DNA of 64,000 nt from Burkholderiales bacterium (GTDB taxonomy: Bacteria; Pseudomonadota; Gammaproteobacteria; Burkholderiales; SG8-39): assembly GCA_027493935.1 (NCBI GenBank), contig JAOSJV010000012.1, positions 372,001 through 436,000 on the forward strand. The letters are read 5' to 3'. Under the pieces are notes generated by a model. It was not told where the DNA came from, searched no databases, and saw nothing but the letters and a program-made list of their open reading frames with translations. The stretch's first letter is position 1; each line of letters starts with the position of its first letter. A program made the position numbers and the translations under genes. This document shows positions 35,883 through 45,246 of the stretch, piece by piece.

Positions 35883-37834
35883 CGGGCGGCGGTGGCAGGC
35901 AGGCGGTCCGGTACGGACGCCGCCGCGTCGCCGGCGGCGGGCACCTTCGGCAGGATCACGCGGAAGCGCGTGCCCACCCCGGGCTTCGAGTCGACCTCGA
36001 TGCGCCCGCCGTGGTCCTCGATGATCTTGTACGAGATCGACAGGCCGAGCCCGGTGCCCTTGCCGACCTCCTTGGTGGTGAAGAACGGATCGAAGATCCG
36101 CGGCAGGACGTCCTGCGGAATGCCGTGGCCATTGTCGCTCACCTCGACCATCACTTGCCGGTCGCCGTGGAGCGCCGTGCGCAGCGTGATCACGCCGCCC
36201 TCGGCGGGCGTCGCTTGCGCCGCGTTGGTGATCAGGTTCAGGAAGACCTGGTTGATCTGCGAAGGCGAGCAGCTCACCTTCGGCAGCGCCCCGAACATCG
36301 TTCTCACGGTCTTCTGCTTCAGCTGGTTGCGGGCGATGTTCAGCGCGCTCTGCACGCCTTCGTTCAGGTCGAATTCTGCCACCTTGCTGCGGTCGAGTCG
36401 CGCGAAGTTCCTCAGGTTGGTCACGAGCTCCGCGATCTGGCCGATACCGTGCAGGCCATCGGTCACGAGCGTGCGCAGCTCCTCGAGCCTGCCGTGCCGG
36501 TTGGCCTGCTCCACCAGCGCCGACACCCGTGCAAATTGCGCCGAGAGGTCGGCTTCCGAGCTCGCATCGGAGCGCAGGAGCTCGAGCAGCCGCTCGGCGC
36601 CGGCGGCGAGCTCGGCGAGCAGCGGCATGCGGCCGCTCACGGTGTCGAGGCTCGCCTTCACGTAGGCGAGCGGCGTGTTCACCTCGTGCGCGACGCCGGC
36701 AACCATCTGGCCGAGCGAGGACATCTTCTCGCTTTGGATCAGCAGCACTTCCTGCTCCTTGAGCTGGGCGAGCGCATCGGAGAGCTCGCGCGTGCGCTCC
36801 GCAACGCGCCGCTCGAGACCCTCGTTCGCCTCGCGCAGCAGCTGGTTGATCCGGTTGATGACCGCATAGCTGCGCGCGAGGCGCCAGCCGAGATAGGCGG
36901 CCAGCACGAGCAGCAGGCCGGAATAGACGAGGAGATAGAGCCGGTAGCGCTCGGCCTCGACGATCGCGTTGCCGAACTCGGTCTCGAACGCCTTGGTGAG
37001 CGACTCCAGGCGCGGCCCGGTCGAGGCGAGCAGCGCGTCGCCGAAGAGCATGCTCTCGGTGCGGCGGTCTGCGAAGGTTCGCCGCGCCGCATCGGCGAAC
37101 TCGGCGACCGACTCGCGCAGCGGATCGCCCGCCTCCGGCAGCGCAAGCTGCGCGATCGCGCGCTCGGCCGCGGCCGCGACCGCGGCGCCCGGCTGGGCGG
37201 CATACGCGAGCGTCGCCGCTGTGGCGCGCTCGAGCGCGCGCTCGAGCGCCGCCGGCAGCGGTGTCCGGGTCGCAGCGCGCTCGCTCGCCTCGGCGGCGAG
37301 CGCATCGCCCGTCCGGACGAACCGCGCGAGCGACGCGCGATAGGCGCGGTTGGCATCGAGGAACGCGTCGACCGCGCCGGCCTTGGCGTCGAAGGCAGCG
37401 CGCAGCGCCGCGAGGCCCGGCGCACCGAGCAAGCCACCCATATCGAACGAGCGCTGCGCGAGCTGCGCCTGCAGCCGACCGACCGCCGGCAGGTTCGCCG
37501 CTGCGCGCGTCGCCGCGAGTTCCGCATCGCTCATGGCCTGGGGCGCGAGCCGCGCGCCGATCAGGCGATCGTTCCAGCGCTGATCGATCTCCTTCAACTC
37601 GCGCAACGCGCCGAGCACCTCGTTCGCCGCGCCGAGATCCACCGAGCGCGCCTGGAAGTACAGGTAGAGCCATCCGCCCACGACCACCACTGCGAGCGTC
37701 GCCACCGCGAGATAGCGGAACGGCCGCCCGATCTGCGCGCCGAGCGCGACCGCGCGGCGCGCGGACGCGTCGGCTGACCGCGCCGCGGATGCCGCGGCTT
37801 CGGTGGAGGCGGGACTCGGCCAGAGTCGGAACAC
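35879..37834 (-). CDS. Membrane sensor histidine kinase
   Basis: 651 aa. TM1 at ~40-60 (FRYLAVATLAVVVVGGWLYL), a ~240-residue Ala-rich helical periplasmic domain, and TM2 at ~303-322 (YLLVYSGLLLVLAAYLGW). A coiled linker (EGLERRVAERTRELSDALAQ) follows, then DHp with the phospho-His in VAGVAHEVNTPLAYVK, and the HATPase N, G1 and G2 boxes (NLITNAAQATP, DNGHGIP, GTGLGLSI). It is a GTG start. Translationally coupled to the downstream kinase-receiver fusion, its presumed partner; no classical DNA-binding regulator is adjacent. Confidence 0.88.
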   Translation of the reverse strand: MFRLWPSPASTEAAASAARSADASARRAVALGAQIGRPFRYLAVATLAVVVVGGWLYLYFQARSVDLGAANEVLGALRELKEIDQRWNDRLIGARLAPQAMSDAELAATRAAANLPAVGRLQAQLAQRSFDMGGLLGAPGLAALRAAFDAKAGAVDAFLDANRAYRASLARFVRTGDALAAEASERAATRTPLPAALERALERATAATLAYAAQPGAAVAAAAERAIAQLALPEAGDPLRESVAEFADAARRTFADRRTESMLFGDALLASTGPRLESLTKAFETEFGNAIVEAERYRLYLLVYSGLLLVLAAYLGWRLARSYAVINRINQLLREANEGLERRVAERTRELSDALAQLKEQEVLLIQSEKMSSLGQMVAGVAHEVNTPLAYVKASLDTVSGRMPLLAELAAGAERLLELLRSDASSEADLSAQFARVSALVEQANRHGRLEELRTLVTDGLHGIGQIAELVTNLRNFARLDRSKVAEFDLNEGVQSALNIARNQLKQKTVRTMFGALPKVSCSPSQINQVFLNLITNAAQATPAEGGVITLRTALHGDRQVMVEVSDNGHGIPQDVLPRIFDPFFTTKEVGKGTGLGLSISYKIIEDHGGRIEVDSKPGVGTRFRVILPKVPAAGDAAASVPDRLPATAAR

Positions 37835-37965
37835 GATCGCGGGTCTTGTCTTCTAATCGGCTGTTTTTGTTCGCAAAGTATATGCCAACGCGGCTGCGTC
37901 CGAGCCGCGGGCGAGCCTCCGATCGGTACGATTCCGCACTGCGCAACCCCGCATGTGCGGCGCCG

Positions 37966-38592
37966 CTACTGCGCCAGCGCGAGCACCACGCTCGCTACGT
38001 GCTCGAGCGCGTCGCCCGGCTCGCTTACCGTGCGCACGCCAGGCACGGGCGAGGTCTCGAGCCAGCCGATCACCGGCACGCCGAACTGGCGCGCGAGCGC
38101 GACCTCCGACAGAGTCCCGAAGCCGCCGCCCACGGCCACCAGGCACAGTCCCGCCCGCGCAATGATCGCGTTGCGCGCCGCGCCGATTCCGGTGGCGATT
38201 GGCACCGTGACGTAGGGATTGGCGTCGCGCCAGTCGCCCTGCGGAAGCAGTCCCACGACCACGCCGCCCGCCTCCGCCGCGCCCTTCGCGACCGCACCCG
38301 TGACGCCGGACAACCCGCCGCAGAGCACGGTGAGCCCCATCTCGGCGAGACCGCGCCCCAGTCGCTCGGCAAAAATCAGCGCGGCGGAAGGCGCGTCCCG
38401 CGGCCCGGCCACCGCGACCGGTGCCCGGCACGGGGCGCCGCTCTCGCGCTGCAGCCAGCGCACCGCGTCGCGCGGCGCGATGCGCTCGCCGCACACCGTG
38501 CCCTCGCGCCACGCCCGGGCGCGCGGGTCGAACTCGCCTCGGGTAGCGTCACAGAGCCGCCGGTTGGTGCGATCGAGCAGCAGCTGAGTCAT
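37966..38592 (-). CDS. TIGR00725-type LOG-related nucleotide-binding protein
   Basis: 208 aa with a Rossmann-like fold of the LOG/lysine-decarboxylase-like superfamily: VAVAGPRDAPS, TVLCGGLSGVTGAVAKGAAE, IGAARNAIIARA and the glycine-rich AVGGGFGTLSEVALA. The PGGxGTxxE motif of cytokinin-activating LOG enzymes appears here as GGGFGTLSE. The first ~55 residues are an added segment. The biochemical role of this subgroup is unclear. Confidence 0.72.
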   Translation of the reverse strand: MTQLLLDRTNRRLCDATRGEFDPRARAWREGTVCGERIAPRDAVRWLQRESGAPCRAPVAVAGPRDAPSAALIFAERLGRGLAEMGLTVLCGGLSGVTGAVAKGAAEAGGVVVGLLPQGDWRDANPYVTVPIATGIGAARNAIIARAGLCLVAVGGGFGTLSEVALARQFGVPVIGWLETSPVPGVRTVSEPGDALEHVASVVLALAQ

Positions 38593-38644
38593 TTCGGTTC
38601 TCGTGTTCGTGCCCGCACGTCATCTTAAGCGGGTCCGGCACTGC

Positions 38645-38673
38645 GGTGCCGCATATTACAATGGCATGGCACC
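38645..38673 (+). promoter_or_regulatory. Candidate promoter with flanking dyad
   Basis: TACAAT (38657-38662) is a plausible -10, enclosed by GGTGCC (38645-38650) and its complement GGCACC (38668-38673), in the region between divergent genes at 38592 and 38865. No strong -35 was found; the remaining ~190 bases to the next start show nothing else. Confidence 0.35.
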
Positions 38674-38864
38674 GGGGGCGCCTGCATGCCGTCGGCATGG
38701 GCGATGCTGCAGAGCAGCGTCGAACGGGGGAACCGCGTTCCAGCGGCGCGGGTCATACGCGGCACGGCTGTAACGCAGGAGCGGGAATATCCCGGCGCGG
38801 ATCCGCCGTTCCCGGCCGGCGCTCCGATCCGCATCCCCCCGGTCGAATTCTTCAGGAGGCTTCC

Positions 38865-39173
38865 ATGGTCGCGCCCGACAAGACCCCGAGGCAGGCTGCT
38901 GCACGCCGCTGCGAGGAAGTGCTCGATCCGCAGGCGCTCATCAGCGTCGGGGTGGGCTATGCGGCGCTCACGCGCGACGGCGAGCCGGTGTACGAGGCCG
39001 AGCCGTTCGAGTTCGAGCGCGCCATGAGCGTGGCCGACGCCGAGGCGCTTGCGCGCGGCAACCCGCGGCGCGACTGGCGCATCCAGTACATCGGGCTGCT
39101 CGACGAGCGGCAATACCGGCGCACCGCCGACGGCCGCTGGGTGCTGGTGCGGCGCGGGTACGGCCTGTCGTAG
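38865..39173 (+). CDS. Protein of unknown function
   Basis: 102 aa from the ATG at 38865, chosen because a strong AGGAGG lies about 6 bases upstream; no other start in the frame has such support. Sequence MVAPDKTPRQAAARRCEEVL, then VGYAALTRDGEPVYEAEPFE and DWRIQYIGLLDERQYRRTAD. Soluble, no motifs I recognise. Confidence 0.65.
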   Translation: MVAPDKTPRQAAARRCEEVLDPQALISVGVGYAALTRDGEPVYEAEPFEFERAMSVADAEALARGNPRRDWRIQYIGLLDERQYRRTADGRWVLVRRGYGLS

Positions 39174-39194
39174 CCGCCGTCGCGAAGCTCTCAG

Positions 39195-39216
39195 CAAGCC
39201 CGCCGCCGCGGGCTTG
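39195..39216 (+). terminator. Hairpin after the 102-aa gene
   Basis: CAAGCCCGC and GCGGGCTTG form a stem (outer ends 39195 and 39216) just 22 bases beyond the stop, followed by TTCC. It fits a factor-independent terminator with a weak U-tract and may also serve the convergent gene ending at 39272. Confidence 0.6.
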
Positions 39217-39271
39217 TTCCCCGGGATGGGGATTCGCAGCGGGGGCCGTAGCCCGCTCTCGCAGAAGTTCC

Positions 39272-39903
39272 TCAGCCGCCGCGCGACGGCGAGGGTGTGC
39301 CAATGAAGGCGGCGAGCGCGTCGACGAAGGCCCGGGGCACGTCGGCCGTCTCCTCCTCGAACCACTCGCGCGCTGAGCGGCGCCCGGCCGCCACGACGTG
39401 CTCCAGTCGGTCGGCGGCGTCGATGCGCTCCTCGTTCGCCACCTCGCGCCACGCGTCGCCGATGCCATAGAGGTCGATGTCGGCACGCTTGCCGAACACG
39501 CCCTCGAGGTCGACGTAGGCGATGTAGTAGGTGGCGATCTCCACGCCCCACGTCTCGGCGCGCGTCCCGCGCGTGAGCGCGGCGACGCCCGGGCGCAGCC
39601 CCATCAGCTTCTTGCGGTGCGCCTCGACCAGTCCGAGCGAGAATCCGGAGCGTGAACGCCGGAGAATGCGATGTGGAACAGTCGGTCGTGCGCGAGCTCC
39701 TCGTGGCGCTCGCCGAGCACGGCGACCGAGTGGCGCATCACCGCGTGCAGGTCGCGCAGGTGCTTGAGTGAGAACGGCACATCGAGCACGCCCGCGAAGA
39801 GCTCGTCCTCCTGCGCCATGCGGAAGAGCCCCTCGCCCCGCTCGGACTCGAGAGCCTTCGCGTTCGACATCTTGCCCAGCGAGACGTAGTCGTCGTCGTT
39901 CAT
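39272..39903 (-). CDS. Protein of unknown function, one frame break
   Basis: About 210 aa after correcting one break near 39645-39650. The upstream frame gives MNDDDYVSLGKMSNAKALES and HDRLFHIAFSGVHAP; the downstream frame continues GFSLGLVEAHRKKLMGLRPG and VEIATYYIAYVDLEGVFGKR, ending AFIGTPSPSRGG. The start could instead be the ATG at 39934-39936. No family recognised; mostly helical and soluble. Confidence 0.6.
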
Positions 39904-40206
39904 AGCCGCGTCGGGGCCGGACTTCCGGAGCGCCATCGACGAAATCAGGGACGGTACGTGAAGTTCCTTAACCACTCCGGCGCCCGCTCGTTGACCGCCC
40001 GCGACGATGTCGCAGACGGCAGCATGGTGTCGAGCGGGGGGCGCCAGCGTGGCGGATTCATGCGCACCGCCGGCCCGGTCTGCCGCGGACACCGGACCGC
40101 TAGCAAGAACAATGCCGAACTCTGATCGCGCGCGCGTGGGGCGATTCGCGACCGACCGCGCACGAGCCGCGCGGATCTGCGCGAGCCCTGGCTAAGCCTT
40201 TGATTC
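39904..40206. other. Gap between unknown gene and tRNA-Lys
   Basis: About 300 bases with no intact gene, repeat or RNA that I can support. An alternative start of the leftward unknown gene lies at 39936. Confidence 0.4.
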
Positions 40207-40282
40207 TGGTAGGCCGTGTAGGATTCGAACCTACGACCAACGGATTAAAAGTCCGCTGCTCTACCAACTGAGCTAACGGCCC
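40207..40282 (-). tRNA. tRNA-Lys (anticodon TTT)
   Basis: Read leftward from 40282 to 40207: acceptor GGGCCGT pairs with ACGGCCT, D-arm AGCTCAGTTGGTAGAGC, anticodon stem-loop CGGACTTTTAATCCG with anticodon TTT, T-arm TAGGTTCGAATCCTA, and an encoded CCA. 76 bases, all arms pair, with a G-T pair at position 1-72. Confidence 0.97.
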
Positions 40283-40296
40283 GGGGAAAGCTGCGA

Positions 40297-40327
40297 ATTG
40301 TATTTCCGCGGGGCGAGGGGGTGTCAA
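40297..40327 (-). promoter_or_regulatory. Promoter of tRNA-Lys
   Basis: On the minus strand, TTGACA (40327-40322) matches the -35 consensus exactly, and TACAAT (40302-40297) is a near-consensus -10, 14 bases before the tRNA. The spacer is 19 bases, or 17 if AATACA is used as the -10. Confidence 0.75.
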
Positions 40328-40397
40328 CGAACGGACGGGGTCGACGCCACGATCCAGTCCGGCGTCGATGCCCGCGGCGGGCGGCGCGGTTCGCCGA

Positions 40398-41512
40398 TCA
40401 TCCCTCGCGCATCATTCGCCAGTACTCGAATCTCATGGTCGCGACGGCGCCGGCGACGATCGACGCGAAAGCGATGATCGAGCCCACCGCGAGCGTCGAA
40501 AAGCCCGTAATCCCCTGGCCGATCGTGCAGCCGAGCGCGGCGATGCCACCGAAGCCCATCAGGATGCCGCCGACGACGTGCCGGCCGGTATCGGCGGCGT
40601 CGCGGAACCCTCCCAGCGGAAGCTGCGCGTGGCGAGCGCGTAGGCGGCGGAGCCGGCGACCACACCGAGCGCCGAGGCGATGCCGAATGTGACGAGCTTG
40701 GACTTGTCGGTCCAGAACATCAGGAGCTCGAGCACGAAGGCTTGCGGCGCGACGAACGAGAGCGACTCCATGCGGCCGGTGTTGGTCGCCACCCACGCCT
40801 CCTGCAGCGTGTTCGGGTCCTCCGCCACGTAGCCGATGCGGCCGCTCAGGTACCAGCCGCCGACGATGACCAGCCCGACGACGGTGCCGCCGAGCAGGTT
40901 GTCGAAGGTCCAGAACTCGCGCCTCGCGAGCGCGAAGGCGCCGAGACCGCCGGCGAAGACGATCATCGCGATCCACGCCATCGTCGTCCGGTCGGCGCCG
41001 AACGCGCGCGCGGCGAGCGTCGGGATGTCCTGGCCCGAGGCGAGCTGCACGCTCGCCTGCTCGAGCACGCCGACCCGGAAGGCGCCGAACAGCCCGCGCA
41101 AAGTCATGTACGCCGCCACCGCCATGAACACGACGACGACGAGCGACTTCAAGTTGCCGCCGCCGATGCGGATGAGCGTCTTCGAGCCGCAGCCCGAACC
41201 GAGCGTCATGCCGACGCCGAACAGGAACCCGCCGACGATGTACGAGAGCCAGGTGAAGTTCGGCCCGGGATAGATCGAGTTCGACAGCTTGACGAGGCCG
41301 CCGAGCTCGAGCAGCTGCGCGCCGGCGATCGCGACCGCGATCGCGAGCAGCCACATCCGCATGCGGTTCCAGTCGCCCATGTTGACGACGTCCGACACCG
41401 CGCCCATGGTGCAGAAGTTGGTGCGGTTGCCGACGAAACCGAAGACGAACGCGAGCACGAAGCCGCCCCACGCGACGTAAGGCACCAGGCTTGCCGGATC
41501 GACCCCGCTCAT
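40398..41512 (-). CDS. YeeE/YedE family sulfur-compound transporter, one frame break
   Basis: Multi-pass inner-membrane protein, about 371 aa, of the YeeE/YedE family that includes the thiosulfate importer TsuA. Cys motifs expected for sulfur relay are visible: GNRTNFCTMGAVSDVV, GMTLGSGCGSKTL, and after the break ALGCTIGQGITG. The frame changes near 40606-40611: ATRSFRWEG is followed one frame over by FRDAADTGRHVVGGILMGFG, consistent with one missing base. No TusA-like or rhodanese partner gene lies next to it. Confidence 0.87.
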
Positions 41513-41703
41513 CGCCGTCTCCCGCGTTTCGCTTCCCGAGGCGCTGGATTCTAGCGAACGACGCGCTGACGGCGAGCAAAAGCACTCACCCTCGGATAAC
41601 CCGCGTCTATGGCGCAGCCGCGAATCGGTACTCGCCTTGCGTTGGACTGCCGGGCCGAAGCCGGATCGCAGCGCGGCCGCGGACCCGGGCGCGGGCGCCC
41701 CGG

Positions 41704-42441
41704 CTACCGGCGCGCCAGACGCTGCTTGGCCTGCTCCGCGGCGGGGCTGTTCGGGTACTTGCCGACCAGCAGCCGGAGCGTGTTGCGCGCGCCGTTCACG
41801 TCGCCGAGTTCCGCCTGGCTGCTGGCGATGTTAAGCATGGCGTCGGGCGCCTTGGCATGCTCGGGCCAGGTCGCGACGACCTTCTGCTGCTCGGCGATCG
41901 CGCTCTTGTAGTCGCGCAGCGCGTAGTAAGCATTGCCGATCCAGTACTGCGCCGAGGGCGCGAGCGGGCTCGTCGGGTAGGTCTTCATGAACTCCTGCAG
42001 TCCCTGGATGGCCGAGCCGAAATTGTTCGCCTTGAACTGCGCGAGCGCCGTCTCGTAGGCCTGGGTCTCGGCCGCCGACTGGCGCGCGGCAGTTTCCTTC
42101 TCGGCGCCCGCCTGCTCGAGCTTGCGCAGCCGCGTGTCGAGATCGACGTAGAGATCCTTCTGCCGCTTGTCCAGGCCGTCGATGCGGTTGACGAGCACCT
42201 CGAACTGGCCGCGCAGCGCCGCCATCTCGCGGCGCACGGTCTCCAGCTCGCTCAGCAGGTCGAGCAGCGCTTTGCGGTCGGCGCGCTGGCCGACGTCGGC
42301 CTCGATTCGTCCGACCCGCTCCTCGAGCCGCCTCACGCCGGCACGCGCCTCCTCGTCGGGAAATATCGCGTGCGCCCGGCCCGCGGCGGCGAGCAGGATG
42401 CCGAGCGCCACGACGCCGCGCACCACGGCCACGGCGCGCAT
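41704..42441 (-). CDS. cpoB: Cell-division coordinator CpoB (YbgF)
   Basis: Periplasmic Tol-Pal partner that coordinates outer-membrane constriction with peptidoglycan synthesis. 245 aa: signal peptide (VALGILLAAAGRAHA) with cleavage near residue 25, an N-terminal coiled coil (EERVGRIEADVGQRADRKAL), then TPR repeats (YETALAQFKANNFGSAIQGL; SAQYWIGNAYYALRDYKSAI). Its ATG overlaps the pal stop by one base (TGATG). Last gene of ybgC-tolQRAB-pal-cpoB. Confidence 0.94.
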   Translation of the reverse strand: MRAVAVVRGVVALGILLAAAGRAHAIFPDEEARAGVRRLEERVGRIEADVGQRADRKALLDLLSELETVRREMAALRGQFEVLVNRIDGLDKRQKDLYVDLDTRLRKLEQAGAEKETAARQSAAETQAYETALAQFKANNFGSAIQGLQEFMKTYPTSPLAPSAQYWIGNAYYALRDYKSAIAEQQKVVATWPEHAKAPDAMLNIASSQAELGDVNGARNTLRLLVGKYPNSPAAEQAKQRLARR

Positions 42442-42974
42442 CAGAACTCACCCGAATAGAAGAGGTCGCCGCGGCGGTTCTGCGCCCAGCAGTCCTCGGT
42501 CTGCTCGGTGCAGCGCGGCTTCTCCTCGCCGAGGCTCACCGGCTCGATCTGCGCCTCGCGCGCGCCCATCAGCACGAGGGTGCGCTTCACCGCATCGGCA
42601 CGGCGCTGGCCGAGGGCGAGGTTGTACTCGCGGCTGCCGCGCTCGTCGGCGTTGCCCTGGATCAGCATCTTCTGGTTCGGCGTCGACGAGAGGTATCTTG
42701 CGTGCGCTTCCAGCATCGGGCGGAACTCCGGCTTGATGTCGTCGCGGTCGAAGTCGAAGTAGACGCTGCGCTTGGCGAGCGGGCTCGCCGGATCCTTGAG
42801 CGGGTCGCCCGGGATCGTCGTCGTGCCGATCGGAACGCTCGTCGCGCTGCCCGCGGCGCCGCCGGCGCCGGGCTTGCGGTCCTCGACCGCGACGCCGCTG
42901 CCCTCCTCGGTGCCGGTGCTCGCGCAGCCCGCGACCAGCGCGGCGGCCATCAGTCCCAACAGTGCTCGTCTCAT
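42441..42974 (-). CDS. pal: Peptidoglycan-associated lipoprotein Pal
   Basis: Outer-membrane lipoprotein, 177 aa. The lipobox is LVAGCAST after a short hydrophobic leader. The OmpA-like peptidoglycan-binding domain has SVYFDFDRDDIKPEF, LIQGNADERGSREYNLALGQ and the closing NRRGDLFY. It anchors the Tol system to peptidoglycan. Start ATG at 42972-42974, 11 bases after the tolB stop. Confidence 0.96.
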   Translation of the reverse strand: MRRALLGLMAAALVAGCASTGTEEGSGVAVEDRKPGAGGAAGSATSVPIGTTTIPGDPLKDPASPLAKRSVYFDFDRDDIKPEFRPMLEAHARYLSSTPNQKMLIQGNADERGSREYNLALGQRRADAVKRTLVLMGAREAQIEPVSLGEEKPRCTEQTEDCWAQNRRGDLFYSGEF

Positions 42975-42985
42975 TGGTCGTCTCC

Positions 42986-44299
42986 TCAATTCAGAAATGG
43001 ACCCCACGCCGGCTCGCGCACGTCGCCGGCCGGCACCGAAAGGCGCTGCTTCACGCCGCCGTCGCTCGAAACGGCGGCGAGTACGCCGCGGCTGCTGACC
43101 TGGGTGGCGTACAGGATCATCCTTCCGTTCGGCGCGAAGCTCGGCGATTCGTCGCGCCCGGTGTCGGTCAGCGCCCGGACCTGCCGGCTGGCGAGATCCA
43201 TCACCGACACCTGGAAGCGGCCGCCGTCGCGCCGCACGAAGGCGAGGTACTTGCCGTCCGGGCTCGGACGCGGCGTCACGTTGTACGACCCGTCGAACGT
43301 CAACCGCTCGACCGGGCCGCCCGCGGCCGCGACGCGGTAGATCTGCGGCGACCCGCCGCGGTCCGAGGTGAAGTAGATCGACTGGCCGTCCGGCGCATAG
43401 AACGGCTCGGTGTCGATCGCGCTCGAGGACAGCAGGCGGCGCGCGCCGCTGCCGTCCGCGTTCATCAGGAACAGTTGCGAACCGCCCTCGCGCGACAGCA
43501 CGACCGCTAGGCTGCGCCCGTCCGGCGACCATGCCGGCGCCGAGTTCGAGCCGCGGAAGTTGGCGACCGCCTGGCGCTTGCCGCTCGCGAGCGAGTGCAC
43601 GTAGACGACCGGCTTCTTGTTCTCGAACGACACGTAAGCGAGCCGCGAGCCGTCCGGCGACCACGCTGGCGATATGATCGGCTCGAGCGAGGACAGCGCG
43701 GCCTGCGCATTCGCGCCGTCGGCGTCGGCGATCTGCAGCTGGTAGCGCGCGCCGTTCTTCACGACGTAGGCGATGCGCGTGGAGAACACGCCACGCTCGC
43801 CGGTCAGCTTCTCGTACACGAAGTCGGCGATGCGATGCGCGGTGGCGCGCGCCTGCTGCACGGTCAAGGTGAACGCGAGCGCGCCGAGCTGCGCCTGCTT
43901 CGGTACGTCGTAGAGCCGGAAGCGCGCCTCGAAGCGGCCGCCGCCGACCGGATAGACGCCGCCCACCACCAGCGCGTCGGCGTTCTTGCCGCGCCACGGC
44001 GCGAAGTCGACTGTCGAGGTGTCGCTCAGGTTCTGCGGGCCGGTGTAGAGCGTGCGGAAGCGTCCGCTGCGCGCGAGATCGGCTTCGATCACATCGGAGA
44101 TCGCGGGCGTGAGGGCCGATTCGCCCGCGAACGGAACGACCGCGACCGGGATCTGGTTCCCGCCCGCGCCGGTAATCTCGATGGTGAGCTGTGCGTGCGC
44201 CGCAGTGGCAAGCAGCGCGAGGCAAATCGCAAGGATGCGGAACAATCGTTCCACCGTTCGGCAGGCGCTGAAGAATGGCCGATTATACGTGAGTTCCAT
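42986..44299 (-). CDS. tolB: Tol-Pal translocation protein TolB
   Basis: Periplasmic beta-propeller that binds Pal, 437 aa. A leader ending ATAAHA precedes QLTIEITGAGGNQIPVAVVP. The N-terminal domain is followed by repeated blades with the WSPDG motif (SPAWSPDGSRLAY, APAWSPDGRSLAV, APDGQSIYFTSDRGG, PSPDGKYLAFV). The signal peptide fits better if translation starts at a downstream Met or Val, so the first ~18 residues are uncertain. Confidence 0.95.
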   Translation of the reverse strand: MELTYNRPFFSACRTVERLFRILAICLALLATAAHAQLTIEITGAGGNQIPVAVVPFAGESALTPAISDVIEADLARSGRFRTLYTGPQNLSDTSTVDFAPWRGKNADALVVGGVYPVGGGRFEARFRLYDVPKQAQLGALAFTLTVQQARATAHRIADFVYEKLTGERGVFSTRIAYVVKNGARYQLQIADADGANAQAALSSLEPIISPAWSPDGSRLAYVSFENKKPVVYVHSLASGKRQAVANFRGSNSAPAWSPDGRSLAVVLSREGGSQLFLMNADGSGARRLLSSSAIDTEPFYAPDGQSIYFTSDRGGSPQIYRVAAAGGPVERLTFDGSYNVTPRPSPDGKYLAFVRRDGGRFQVSVMDLASRQVRALTDTGRDESPSFAPNGRMILYATQVSSRGVLAAVSSDGGVKQRLSVPAGDVREPAWGPFLN

Positions 44300-44339
44300 G
44301 GCGTTTCGCGTATGTCGTCCTTCGACGACAGCACGCGCG

Positions 44340-45234
44340 TCAAGGTTCGTCGCGCAGGCTAAACCTCAGCTCCAGGCGCGCTTGGAACACCTCGCGCTTG
44401 TCGGGCTGCGGCAACGGCGAGCTCTTTAGGATCGCCCGCTCCCACGCCTCGTCGACCGCCTTGTTACCGCTCGATCTCGCGAGCCGCACGCTCACGATGT
44501 CGCCGCTCGGCAGCAGCTGCACCAGAAACACCGCCTGCGGGTTGCCAGGAAGATCCGGCGGCAGCACGACGTTGCCGCGGATCTTCGCGCGGATCTTGTC
44601 GACCCAACCCGCCGTCGCACCCGCATCGCCCGCCACCGGCGTGCCCGTGCGCGCGGCGGAGGTCGTGCTGCCGAGCTCGCGCGCGAGCTGGTCCTTGAGC
44701 CGCTGGTCGCGCGCGCGCTCGAGGTCTTCCTTGAGACGCCGCTCCTCCGCGACGCGCTGCTTATCGCGCGCGGCCTTCGCGCGCGCCTCGTCCTCCCGGC
44801 GCTTCTTCTCCGCCTCCTGGCGCTGCGCCTCCTCCTTGCGCTTCTTCTCGGCCTCCAGACGCCGCGCGTCCTCCTCCTTGCGCTGCTTCTCCTCGAGCTC
44901 CTTTCGCCGGTGCTCGTCCTCGCGGCGCTTGCGCTCGACCTCCTCGAGCCGCCTGATCTCCTTCTCGCGCTCGAGCGCGATGTCCACCTTCGTTTGCGGG
45001 GGCTCGACCTTCGGCTCGGGCTTCGGTTGCGGTGCGGGGCTTCGGCGGCTCGGGCGGCGGCGCGACCTCGCGCGGCGCCTCCGGCTGCGTCCACAGCTCG
45101 GCCACGACCGGCGCCGGCGGCCGTGTCTTCCAGCTGATCGCGAAGAAGAGCACCGCGATCAACAGCACGTGCACGCCGACCGCGAGCGCGAACGAGGCGG
45201 CGCTGCGCGGCTCGACGCGGGCGAGCGGGCGCAT
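44340..45234 (-). CDS. tolA: Tol-Pal protein TolA, one frame break
   Basis: Inner-membrane protein spanning the periplasm, about 297 aa. N-terminal helix SFALAVGVHVLLIAVLFFAI, Pro-rich region, a long charged coiled-coil (EEVERKRREDEHRRKELEEK and following KRKEEAQRQEAEKKR), and a TonB-like C-terminal domain (VVLPPDLPGNPQAVFLVQLL). The frame breaks in the G4 run at 45036-45039 within the Pro-rich part; removing one base joins EPPKP to APQPKPEPKVEPPQTKV. The gene context is intact, so a real loss is unlikely. Confidence 0.92.
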
Positions 45235-45246
45235 CGGGACCGCCGC

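Noticed and set aside
40207..40282. tRNA-Lys as an integration site of a genomic island
   Set aside because: No integrase, no repeated tRNA 3' fragment and no change in gene type next to the tRNA were seen.
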